Shown: positions 55,144 through 62,932 of the stretch, in pieces
Layout of the letters: the number at the start of each line of letters is the position of its first letter
Position numbering within the stretch: position 1 is the first letter of the stretch
Source: Achromobacter sp. MYb9
GTDB taxonomy: Bacteria; Pseudomonadota; Gammaproteobacteria; Burkholderiales; Burkholderiaceae_B
NCBI RefSeq assembly: GCF_002975275.1
Contig: NZ_PCOQ01000014.1
Coordinates: 1-64,000 of the forward strand
Direction of reading: 5' to 3'
Length of the DNA: 64,000 nucleotides
The notes under the pieces: generated by a model
Database searches by the model: none
Seen by the model: the letters and a program-made list of their open reading frames with translations, nothing else
What the model was told of the DNA's origin: nothing
Position numbers and translations under genes: made by a program

Positions 55144-55158
55144 ATAACTATTGGTTAT
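55144..55158. promoter_or_regulatory. Palindrome upstream of the YeeE/YedE-like gene
   Basis: ATAAC-tattg-GTTAT is a perfect inverted repeat of 5-bp arms in an AT-rich tract, about 120 bp before the ATG on the minus strand. LysR-type regulators such as CysB bind ATAA/TTAT-containing sites, but assignment is a guess. Confidence 0.3.
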
Positions 55159-55190
55159 ATGATGGCGGCGAGCGGCTGCGCCACGCTGCG

Positions 55191-56474
55191 TTACGACTGC
55201 AGCCGCCACACGAGCGCGGCCAGCGTCAGCAGCAGTACCGGCAGCGTCAGGACAATACCTACTTTGAAGTAGTATCCCCACGTGATCCGCAAGCCTTTGC
55301 GCGCCAGCACATGCAGCCAGAGAAGCGTGGCCAGGCTGCCGATCGGCGTGATCTTGGGCCCCAGGTCGCTGCCGATGATGTTGGCGTAGATCATCGCGTC
55401 CTTGAGGGGGCCCGTGGCGCTGGTGTCCGCGATCGACAGCGCGCCGATCAGCACGGTCGGCAGGTTGTTCATGATGGACGACAGGAATGCCGTGATCAGG
55501 CCAGTGCCCATCGCGGCGCCCCACAAGCCGTATTCGGCGCAGCGGTCCAGCACCTGCGCCAGATGCGCCGTCAGGCCGGCGTTGCGCAAGCCATACACGA
55601 CCAGGTACATGCCCAGCGAGAAGATCACGATGTGCCAGGGGGCCTCGCGCATGATCTTGCGCGTGCCCACGACATGCTGCCGTCCGGCGATCACCAGCAG
55701 GCCCACGGCGCCGGCGGCGGCGATCGCGCTGACCGGGATGCCCATGGGTTCCAGCACGAAAAAGCCGGTCAACAGCAGCGCCAGCACGATCCAGCCCGCG
55801 CGGAATGTGATCGGGTCGCGGATGGCCGAGGCAGGCGCCGGCAGTTGGCTTACGTCGTAGCGGGGCGGGATGCTCTTGTGGAAGAACAGCAGCAGGACGG
55901 CCAGCGTGGACGCGACGGCCATCAGGTTGACCGGCAGCATCACGGAGGCGTATTCACCGAAGCCGATGCCGAAGAAATCCGCCGATACGATGTTCACCAG
56001 ATTCGACACGATCAGCGCGATGCTGCCCGTATCGGCAATGAACCCCGCGGCCATCACGAAGGCCAGCGAGGCGCCCGGGCCGAAGCCCAGCGCCAATAGC
56101 ATTTCCATGACGATGGGGGTCAGGATCAGCGCGGCGCCGTCGTTGGCGAACAGCGCCGACACCGCGGCGCCCAGCAGCACGATCAGCACGAACAGCAGGC
56201 GTCCGCGCCCGCCTCCCCAGCGGGCGACATGCAGCGCCGACCACTCGAAGAAGCCCGCCTCGTCCAGGATCAGGCTGGTGACGATAATGGCGATGAAGGT
56301 GGCGGTGGCGTTCCAGACGATGTGCCAAACATCGGCGATGTCGGCCACGTGGACCACGCCCGTCGCAAGGGCCAGGCCCGCGCCGATCACGGCGCTCCAG
56401 CCGATCGACAGCCCTCTGGGCTGCCAGATCACGAGCGTGATGGTCAGGATGAAAATGGAGGCGGCAAGCAGCAT
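55191..56474 (-). CDS. arsB: Arsenite efflux permease ArsB
   Basis: This 427-residue inner-membrane carrier exports arsenite and antimonite. About twelve helices are evident, with typical segments [57 protein letters not shown], and [20 protein letters not shown]. Length and motifs match the 429-residue ArsB. Unusually, no arsR or arsC is adjacent. An AEC-family carrier gene ends 9 bp upstream, so both are probably co-transcribed. Confidence 0.94.
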   Translation of the reverse strand: MLLAASIFILTITLVIWQPRGLSIGWSAVIGAGLALATGVVHVADIADVWHIVWNATATFIAIIVTSLILDEAGFFEWSALHVARWGGGRGRLLFVLIVLLGAAVSALFANDGAALILTPIVMEMLLALGFGPGASLAFVMAAGFIADTGSIALIVSNLVNIVSADFFGIGFGEYASVMLPVNLMAVASTLAVLLLFFHKSIPPRYDVSQLPAPASAIRDPITFRAGWIVLALLLTGFFVLEPMGIPVSAIAAAGAVGLLVIAGRQHVVGTRKIMREAPWHIVIFSLGMYLVVYGLRNAGLTAHLAQVLDRCAEYGLWGAAMGTGLITAFLSSIMNNLPTVLIGALSIADTSATGPLKDAMIYANIIGSDLGPKITPIGSLATLLWLHVLARKGLRITWGYYFKVGIVLTLPVLLLTLAALVWRLQS

Positions 56475-56483
56475 GGAAAGCGG

Positions 56484-57428
56484 TCAGGAAAGGGGATGGG
56501 CGTTGATCCAGGCGACCAGCAGGCTGACCGTCAGCACCGACGCCACGGTGGATACAAGGATGGCGCGCGATGTCACGCGGGCGTCGCGGCCATACATCTT
56601 AGCTAGCATGAAAGGGCCGGTGCCGATCGGCAGCGCGCTCATCAGCACGGCGGTCCAGGCCCATAGCGGGGGCATGGAAAAAACGGTAAAGGCCAGCACC
56701 GCCGTGACGGCCGGCTGCAGCAGCAGCTTGCCCGTCACCAGGCGCAGCACGCCGGGGCCCGCGGTCGACGTTTCCGTCTGCGCCAGGAACAGCCCGATCG
56801 TGACCAGCGCGCAGGGGCTGGCCGATGCGCCCAGCAGCGCGACGTAGCGGTCCACGCCTTCCGGCAGGGCCACGCCGGTCGACGCCCACGCCAGGCCCAG
56901 CATGGGCGCCGCCAGCAAGGGGTTGCGCAATAGTGCGCGGCCGACCTTGAGCAGGGTGGCTGCCACGTTGGGCGTTTGCTGGCGGTCGAATTCGATCATC
57001 GCGATGGCGACGCCGAACAGGACGCTGGCGGTCAGCAGGGTGGTGAAAGCGGCAGGCGCCAGGCTTTCGGCGCCGAACAGCGCCAGGCAGAGGGGAATGC
57101 CCATGTACCCGGCATTGGCATAGGAGGCGGCCAGGCCCTCGATGCTGCGGTCGGTCAGCGTGCGCCGGCCGCCGCGTCCCGGCAGGAACGACACCAGGAA
57201 CGTAACCGCGATTCCGCCCGCGAACGCACCGACGAAGCCCCAGTGCGCCATATGCGCCAGGTCCACCTGCGTCATGGCGCGAAACAGCAAGGCGGGCAGG
57301 GACAGGTACACCACATAGCGGTTCAACGCATCGGTCGCGCCCGGGCCCAGCAGATTGCGGCGGGCGGCCAGCCAGCCGGTCAGGATCAGCGCAAAGACTG
57401 GCAGGGCGGCGGTAACGACGGCATTCAT
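56484..57428 (-). CDS. AEC family transporter (auxin efflux carrier-like)
   Basis: This 314-residue membrane protein has about ten helices, with family segments NRYVVYLSLPALLFRAM near residue 38, YANAGYMGIPLCLALFG near 106, and LLQPAVTAVLAF near 231. AEC proteins in bacteria carry organic acids such as malate or malonate, or auxin-like compounds. ATG 57428 begins MNAVVTAALPVFALILTG. It is followed 9 bp downstream by arsB. Confidence 0.92.
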   Translation of the reverse strand: MNAVVTAALPVFALILTGWLAARRNLLGPGATDALNRYVVYLSLPALLFRAMTQVDLAHMAHWGFVGAFAGGIAVTFLVSFLPGRGGRRTLTDRSIEGLAASYANAGYMGIPLCLALFGAESLAPAAFTTLLTASVLFGVAIAMIEFDRQQTPNVAATLLKVGRALLRNPLLAAPMLGLAWASTGVALPEGVDRYVALLGASASPCALVTIGLFLAQTETSTAGPGVLRLVTGKLLLQPAVTAVLAFTVFSMPPLWAWTAVLMSALPIGTGPFMLAKMYGRDARVTSRAILVSTVASVLTVSLLVAWINAHPLS

Positions 57429-57467
57429 GGGCGACGGTGCGGGCAGGCCAGGGGCGCGGGAAGGCGC

Positions 57468-58364
57468 CTATTCTACTTGCGGCGCCCGCGCGCTGCGGGT
57501 GACAAGCAGAATGCCGATGGCGGCCAGCGCCATGCCGAGCCAGGCCAGCATCGGGATGGACTCGCCCAGGGCGATCAAGGCGAAGATGGCCGTGCAGGGT
57601 GGCACCAGGAAGAACAGCGCCGACACCCGCGACGCTTCGCCATGCCGGATCATGGTCAGCAGCAGGGTGATGGCGACCAGCGAATTGCCCACCACCAGAT
57701 AGGCCAACGATGCCAGCAACGGGCCCGTCCATTCGATGCGCATCGGTTCCAGCCAGAACGCCAGCGGCGCCGACACGGCCAGCCCGACCGCGTACTGCAC
57801 CAGATTGGATGTGACCGGGTGCGTTTGCGCGCCATAGCGTTTTTCATAAAGGGTGCCGCCCGTGATGCACAGCAGCGCCGCCACGGCGAACAGCAATCCC
57901 AGCGGCGCCAGCACATCGATGGACGCCTTGGCGACGATGACGAGTCCGGCGCCCGCCACCCCCAGGCCCAGGCCGGCCCACCGCCGGGCATCGACGCGTT
58001 CGTGCGCGATCAGCGGCGCCAGCAGTCCGATCAAAATCGGCTGCAGCGAGGCGATCAACGCCATGCCGCCCGCCGACATGCCTTGCTTCAACGATAGATA
58101 GGTGAAGCAGAAGTAGCCGGCCTGCAACAGCAGTCCCACCATCGCCAGGTGGCCCCATGCGCTGGCGCCGCGCGGCAGGGGCGGGCGCAGGACAAGCAGG
58201 AAGGGCAGCAGGATGAGCACGACGCAGGCGTACCGAACCGCCAGAAAGGTCATGGGATCGGCGTAGGCCAGCCCGATCTTGAGCACGACGAATCCACTGG
58301 ACCACAACAATAGGAAAAGCGCGGGTGCGGCTTTCAGCCAAGCCGGTGGGGCAGAGGGCGTCAT
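57468..58364 (-). CDS. EamA (DMT) family transporter
   Basis: This 298-residue inner-membrane protein has two EamA repeats and about ten helices. The opening LFLLLWSSGFVVLKIGLAYADPM and the repeat ASLAYLVVGNSLVAITLLLT are family-typical. It probably exports a metabolite or amino acid. The start is ATG 58364 (MTPSAPPAWLKAAP); an in-frame TTG at 58388 would add eight residues. The AEC gene follows 39 bp downstream on the same strand. Confidence 0.9.
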   Translation of the reverse strand: MTPSAPPAWLKAAPALFLLLWSSGFVVLKIGLAYADPMTFLAVRYACVVLILLPFLLVLRPPLPRGASAWGHLAMVGLLLQAGYFCFTYLSLKQGMSAGGMALIASLQPILIGLLAPLIAHERVDARRWAGLGLGVAGAGLVIVAKASIDVLAPLGLLFAVAALLCITGGTLYEKRYGAQTHPVTSNLVQYAVGLAVSAPLAFWLEPMRIEWTGPLLASLAYLVVGNSLVAITLLLTMIRHGEASRVSALFFLVPPCTAIFALIALGESIPMLAWLGMALAAIGILLVTRSARAPQVE

Positions 58365-58482
58365 GTCGTGCCTGGGCAACGTGGGCAAGCCGCGATCGTA
58401 CCCCTTTTCGCGTGGCGGCCATCCCTGAGAGAATGCGGCGTAGGATATTTGTTATTGATCTGCTGCACGCGAGGGAACGGAG

Positions 58483-58926
58483 ATGTCGACCAACAAGCAA
58501 TCTACGGTGCGTATCGCTTTGGGTACGTGGGACCGGCTGCGCGAAGACGCGTATTCGGTCCGCTACGAGGTATTCGTCGTCGAACAACGAGTGCCGCCCG
58601 AGATCGAGCTGGACGACGACGACGCCGTGTCGGTGCATGCCGTGGCTTATGGCCCGGACGGCACGCCGATGGGCACGGGCCGGCTGCTGCCAGACGGCCA
58701 CATCGGCCGCATGGCCGTGCACAAGAAAGCGCGCGGCATGGGCGTGGGCGGGCAGTTGCTGGACGCCTTGATCGGGCAAGGCCACGGCGACGGCCACCGC
58801 ATGCTGGTGCTGCACGCCCAAACCCACGCCGCCGGATTCTACGAGGCGCACGGCTTTACCGTCGAAGGCGAGGAATTCGTGGAAGCGGGTATCCCGCACG
58901 TGGTGATGACGCGGGTGCTGAAGTAG
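58483..58926 (+). CDS. GNAT-family N-acetyltransferase
   Basis: This 147-residue GNAT has VRYEVFVVEQRVPPEIELDD near residue 26 (a YjcF/ElaA-like feature), the acetyl-CoA loop IGRMAVHKKARGMGVGGQLL near 74, and HAQTHAAGFYEAHGF near 112. The substrate is unknown. ATG 58483 begins MSTNKQSTVRIALG. A terminator follows, then the two tRNA-Leu genes on the other strand. Confidence 0.92.
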   Translation: MSTNKQSTVRIALGTWDRLREDAYSVRYEVFVVEQRVPPEIELDDDDAVSVHAVAYGPDGTPMGTGRLLPDGHIGRMAVHKKARGMGVGGQLLDALIGQGHGDGHRMLVLHAQTHAAGFYEAHGFTVEGEEFVEAGIPHVVMTRVLK

Positions 58927-58968
58927 GGCGGCGCAGCGCCCCGGTGTTGCCGGGGCCGGAAAAGAAAA

Positions 58969-58998
58969 AACCCCGGTCGTTTGCACGATCGGGGTTCT
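58969..58998. terminator. Intrinsic terminator between GNAT and tRNA-Leu genes
   Basis: AACCCCGGTCGT pairs with ACGATCGGGGTT around TTGC (one mismatch), preceded by an A-run and followed by TCTTCTT. It serves the GNAT gene and possibly the tRNA transcript from the opposite strand. Confidence 0.8.
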
Positions 58999-59037
58999 TC
59001 TTGGCGCATCACGACAGGTATCTCGTGATGTAATAAT

Positions 59038-59122
59038 TGGTGCCCAGGAGAGGACTCGAACCTCCACACCTTGCGGCACACGGACCTGAACCGTGCGCGT
59101 CTACCAATTCCGCCACCTGGGC
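59038..59122 (-). tRNA. tRNA-Leu (anticodon CAG), copy 1
   Basis: An 85-nt type II tRNA on the minus strand begins GCCCAGGTGGCGGAATTGGT and ends with CCA encoded. The anticodon stem CACGG/CCGTG holds loop TTCAGGT (anticodon CAG). A long variable arm TGCCGCAAGGTG follows, as in tRNA-Leu. Identical to the copy at 59230-59314. Confidence 0.95.
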
Positions 59123-59164
59123 ACTGGGAAGCACTTTCGTGCTTCACATCTTTCACTGTCTTTA

Positions 59165-59196
59165 CTACTTTGCTTATCAGCTACTTTGCTTATCAG
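59165..59196. repeat. Perfect 16-bp tandem duplication in the tRNA-Leu spacer
   Basis: CTACTTTGCTTATCAG occurs twice without interruption (59165-59180 and 59181-59196) between the two tRNA-Leu genes. Confidence 0.95.
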
Positions 59197-59229
59197 GCCC
59201 GCCCGAAAGCGGATCCGATTTAAATTCCG

Positions 59230-59314
59230 TGGTGCCCAGGAGAGGACTCGAACCTCCACACCTTGCGGCACACGGACCTGAACCGTGCGCGTCTACCAAT
59301 TCCGCCACCTGGGC
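59230..59314 (-). tRNA. tRNA-Leu (anticodon CAG), copy 2
   Basis: The second copy is an identical 85-nt tRNA-Leu(CAG) with the same anticodon loop, variable arm and encoded CCA. It lies upstream of copy 1 in the direction of transcription, so both are probably cut from one precursor. This serves the CTG codon that dominates in this GC-rich genome. Confidence 0.95.
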
Positions 59315-59536
59315 ACTGAAAGATAATGTCAGAACTATGTGATACGCTGCCGCTCTAGTTGCTTTGTTTTGTTAAGGGCCATACGTTGTTTCCAGCGTAC
59401 TGACTTAACTAAAACATGCGTCCCGAGCGCAGTTGGTTTTACAATGGGTCTTTCGACCCCTTCTGACCATTTCTGCTTCAGTGTTCAGCCTTGGGCGAAC
59501 CACAGAAGCTGCGCATTATATACGGAAATTTCAGCT

Positions 59537-62002
59537 TTGGCAAAACGATCGAATAACGAATCGAAAAACAATAGATCAACACCCTTGCCCGAAGCGCCGC
59601 CGGACTTCGATCCCGATGTCCCGTCCCGTGAAGCCATTTTGACCGCGCTCCGAGCCGCGGGCTCGCCGTTGTCTCCGGTGGAATTGGCAGAACGCATGGG
59701 CGTCGAGCGTGCCGCGACGATGGTCGGGTTCGAGCGCCGTTTGGGCGCCATGGAACGCGACGGGCAATTGATGCCCAACCGCAAGGGCGTGTTGCTGCTG
59801 GCCACCAAATTGGACTTTGTCGCCGGCAAGGTGCTGGGCCACCGCGATGGTTTCGGCTTCCTGTTGCGTGATGACGGCGGCCCGGACCTGTTCCTGTCGC
59901 CGCGCGAAATGCTCAAGGTGCTGCATGGCGACCGCGTGCTGGTCAAGCCGTCGGGCGAATACCGCGGCAAGCCGGAAGGCACCATCGTCGAGGTCATCGA
60001 ACGCCGCACCAACAAACTGGTGGGCCGCTTCCTGCACGAACATGGCCTGTCCATCGTCGTGCCCGAAGACCAGCGTATCAAGCACGACATCCTGATTCCG
60101 CCCAGCGACACCAACGGCGCCCAGCACGGGCAGGTGGTCGCGGTCGAGATCATGGAGCAGCCCACCCGTCATACGCAGCCGCTGGGCCGCGTGGCCGAGG
60201 TGCTGGGCGAAATCGACGATCCCGGCATGGAAATCGAGATCGCGGTGCGCAAGTTCGATGTGCCCGTCGAATTCTCGGAAGCCGCCCGCAAGCAGGCCGC
60301 GCGCCTGCCGGACGTGGTGCGCAAGAGCGACTTGAAAGACCGCGTGGACTTGCGCGACGTGCCGTTGATCACGATCGACGGCGAAGACGCGCGCGACTTC
60401 GACGACGCCGTCTATTGCGAGCCCGTCGAACTGGGCACGGGTCAGCGCAAGCGCCCGGGCTGGCGCCTGCTGGTGGCCATCGCCGATGTCAGCCACTATG
60501 TGCGCCCGGGCGATGCGCTGGATGACGACGCGATCGAACGCGGCACCAGCGTTTACTTCCCGCGCCGCGTCATTCCGATGCTGCCCGAGACGCTGTCCAA
60601 TGGCTTGTGTTCGCTGAACCCCGACGTGGACCGCCTGGTGCTGGTCTGCGATATGGTGATTCCCGCTACCGGCGCCAAGGCCGGCACGGTCACGGCCTAC
60701 CAGTTCTATAACGCGGTGATGCACTCGCATGCCCGCACCACGTATACGAACATCTGGGCGGCATTGCAGCAGCCTGGCGGCCCGGCCGCCGCGGCCATGC
60801 GCGCCGTCATGCCGCAAGTCCAGCATCTATATGAGCTTTTCCAGTTGCTGGTGCAGGGCCGCAAGAAGCGCGGCGCCATCGATTTCGATACGGTTGAAAC
60901 CAAGATCGTCTGCAACGAGCTGGGTCGCATCGAACAGATCGTGCCCTCGGTGCGCAACGACGCCCACAAGCTGATCGAAGAATGCATGCTGGCCGCGAAC
61001 ACGTGCGCGGCCGACTTCATGACGCGCAGCAAGCATCCTGGCCTGTACCGCATCCACGAAGGCCCCACTCCCGAGCGCCTGCAATCGTTGCGCGAATTCC
61101 TGCGCACCATGGGGTTGTCGCTGGGTGGCGGCGAAACGCCCACCGCCAAGGACTACGGCGATTTCCTGGATACCGTGCGCGGTCGTCCCGATTACCAACT
61201 GCTGCAGACCATGTGTCTGCGATCCATGCAGCAGGCCGTCTATAGCCCCGACAACATGGGCCACTTCGGCCTGTCGTATCCGGGATATAGCCACTTCACG
61301 TCGCCCATCCGGCGGTATCCCGACCTGCTGACGCATCGGGTGATCAAGGCCTTGCTGGCCGGGCAGCGCTATGTGCCCAGCCTGGACGACCACGCGGTGG
61401 TTATCGGTCGCACGCAGAAAGAACACGAGCACGCCATCTGGGAAAAGATGGGCCTGGTGCTGTCGGCCAGCGAACGCCGCGCCGACGAAGCCTCGCGCGA
61501 TGTCGAAGCCTGGCTCAAGTGCTGGTTCGTCAAGGAGCGCGTGGGCGAAGACTTCAGCGGCACCGTCACCGGCGTGGCCAGCTTCGGCATTTTCGTCACG
61601 CTGGACACGTTGCACGTCGAAGGGCTGGTGCACGTCTCCGAGCTGGGCGGCGAGTACTTCCAGTTCAACGATGCCCTGCATGAATTGCGCGGCGAGCGCA
61701 CGGGCATGCGGTATCGCCTGACCGACAAGGTGCAGGTGCAGGTGGCGCGCGTTGACCTCGAAGCGCGCCGCATCGAATTCCGCCTGGTGCAGGGCACCAG
61801 CTTCGACGCACTGCGCAAGGCTGCGGCACGCGGGCCGGAAGAACCGATGCGCCGTGTAAAGAAAGCGGCGGCGCCCAAGCCCGCCGCGCTAAAGGGACAG
61901 ACCGCCAAGGAGCGGCGTGCCGACGCCAAAAAGGCGGGTAAGCCGCCCCGGGCGTCCAAACGCGCCGCGCCAGCCAAGAAAGTGACGCACAAGCGGCATT
62001 GA
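59537..62002 (+). CDS. rnr: Ribonuclease R
   Basis: This 821-residue 3'-5' exoribonuclease degrades structured RNA and has roles in tmRNA and rRNA quality control. The N-terminal winged helix (AILTALRAAGSPLSPVELAE), cold-shock domains, RNB catalytic domain (DVPLITIDGEDARDFDDAVY with its metal-binding aspartates, near residue 280), S1 domain (GEDFSGTVTGVASFGIFVTL near 674) and Lys-rich tail are all in order. I start at TTG 59537 (Met-Ala-Lys-Arg-Ser-Asn-Asn), where homologues start. The frame is open to 59339 but the extra part is unconserved. rlmB follows. Confidence 0.95.
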   Translation: MAKRSNNESKNNRSTPLPEAPPDFDPDVPSREAILTALRAAGSPLSPVELAERMGVERAATMVGFERRLGAMERDGQLMPNRKGVLLLATKLDFVAGKVLGHRDGFGFLLRDDGGPDLFLSPREMLKVLHGDRVLVKPSGEYRGKPEGTIVEVIERRTNKLVGRFLHEHGLSIVVPEDQRIKHDILIPPSDTNGAQHGQVVAVEIMEQPTRHTQPLGRVAEVLGEIDDPGMEIEIAVRKFDVPVEFSEAARKQAARLPDVVRKSDLKDRVDLRDVPLITIDGEDARDFDDAVYCEPVELGTGQRKRPGWRLLVAIADVSHYVRPGDALDDDAIERGTSVYFPRRVIPMLPETLSNGLCSLNPDVDRLVLVCDMVIPATGAKAGTVTAYQFYNAVMHSHARTTYTNIWAALQQPGGPAAAAMRAVMPQVQHLYELFQLLVQGRKKRGAIDFDTVETKIVCNELGRIEQIVPSVRNDAHKLIEECMLAANTCAADFMTRSKHPGLYRIHEGPTPERLQSLREFLRTMGLSLGGGETPTAKDYGDFLDTVRGRPDYQLLQTMCLRSMQQAVYSPDNMGHFGLSYPGYSHFTSPIRRYPDLLTHRVIKALLAGQRYVPSLDDHAVVIGRTQKEHEHAIWEKMGLVLSASERRADEASRDVEAWLKCWFVKERVGEDFSGTVTGVASFGIFVTLDTLHVEGLVHVSELGGEYFQFNDALHELRGERTGMRYRLTDKVQVQVARVDLEARRIEFRLVQGTSFDALRKAAARGPEEPMRRVKKAAAPKPAALKGQTAKERRADAKKAGKPPRASKRAAPAKKVTHKRH

Positions 62003-62095
62003 TCCGGCTGATGGATCCTCTTTATGGCCGGCGCGTCTTAGGGCCGCCGGGCCATAAGGGGTAACATTGCGTTGATGGCCGGCTTGCTCCGGTGG

Positions 62096-62115
62096 CCCGC
62101 CCCCTTTGGGGCGGG
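62096..62115 (+). terminator. GC-rich hairpin between rnr and rlmB
   Basis: CCCGCCCC (62096-62103) and GGGGCGGG (62108-62115) form a perfect 8-bp stem with loop CTTT, 28 bp before the rlmB ATG. The tail TATTCGTTTATC is weakly T-rich, so it may reduce rather than stop readthrough. Confidence 0.45.
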
Positions 62116-62143
62116 TATTCGTTTATCTAAAGGTATTGCATTT

Positions 62144-62881
62144 ATGGCGTCGACCCAAGTTCTGGCCGGGTTTCACGCGGTTGTCGCGCGGCTGCGCCAC
62201 GCGCCCGAGTCGATCAAGGAAATCTATGTAGAGGCGTCGCGTCGCGACAAGCGGATGCAGACGCTCATCGAGCAGGCCGAGAAGGCGGGTTGCCGCCTGC
62301 ATCCGGTGCCTGCCGAGCGGCTGGATGGCCTGTCGCGCGGCACCCGCCATCAAGGCGTCGTGGCCCTGGCCGACGAACGCCAGTTGGCGGTGGATGTGGA
62401 CGAGGTGCTCGACGTGATCGAGGGTCCGCCGCTGCTGCTCATCCTGGATGGCGTGACCGATCCCCACAACCTGGGCGCCTGCCTGCGAACGGCGGACGCC
62501 GCCGGCGTGCACGCGGTGATCGCGCCGCGCGACCGCGCCGTGGGCTTGAACGCCACGGTGCAGCGTGTGGCCTGCGGCGCGGCCGATACCGTGCCGTATG
62601 TGATGGTCACCAATCTGGCGCGCACGATGCGCGGCCTGAAGGACCGCGGCGTCTGGCTGGTCGGCACCGACGACCAGGCGACCGACAGCATGCACAAGAT
62701 CGATGCGCGCCAGCCGATGGCGTGGGTCATGGGGGCGGAGGGCGAAGGCATGCGCCGCCTCACGCGCGAGACCTGCGACCAGTTGGTCAATATCCCCATG
62801 CTGGGTTCGGTGGAAAGCCTGAACGTCAGTGTGGCCAGCGCCGTCTGTCTGTACGAGACCGTGCGCCAGCGCCAATCCTGA
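62144..62881 (+). CDS. rlmB: 23S rRNA (guanosine-2'-O-)-methyltransferase RlmB
   Basis: This 245-residue SpoU-type knotted methyltransferase modifies G2251 in the peptidyl-transferase P loop. The N-terminal substrate domain ([20 protein letters not shown]) is followed by the SpoU motifs [20 protein letters not shown] near residue 102, [14 protein letters not shown] near 195, and [20 protein letters not shown] near 217. ATG 62144 begins [13 protein letters not shown]. It follows rnr as in many proteobacteria. Confidence 0.95.
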   Translation: MASTQVLAGFHAVVARLRHAPESIKEIYVEASRRDKRMQTLIEQAEKAGCRLHPVPAERLDGLSRGTRHQGVVALADERQLAVDVDEVLDVIEGPPLLLILDGVTDPHNLGACLRTADAAGVHAVIAPRDRAVGLNATVQRVACGAADTVPYVMVTNLARTMRGLKDRGVWLVGTDDQATDSMHKIDARQPMAWVMGAEGEGMRRLTRETCDQLVNIPMLGSVESLNVSVASAVCLYETVRQRQS

Positions 62882-62932
62882 TCCCCCCCGACCCGACCTA
62901 TTCGTAGCTCTTCCTTTACGCCTCAGCTCACC

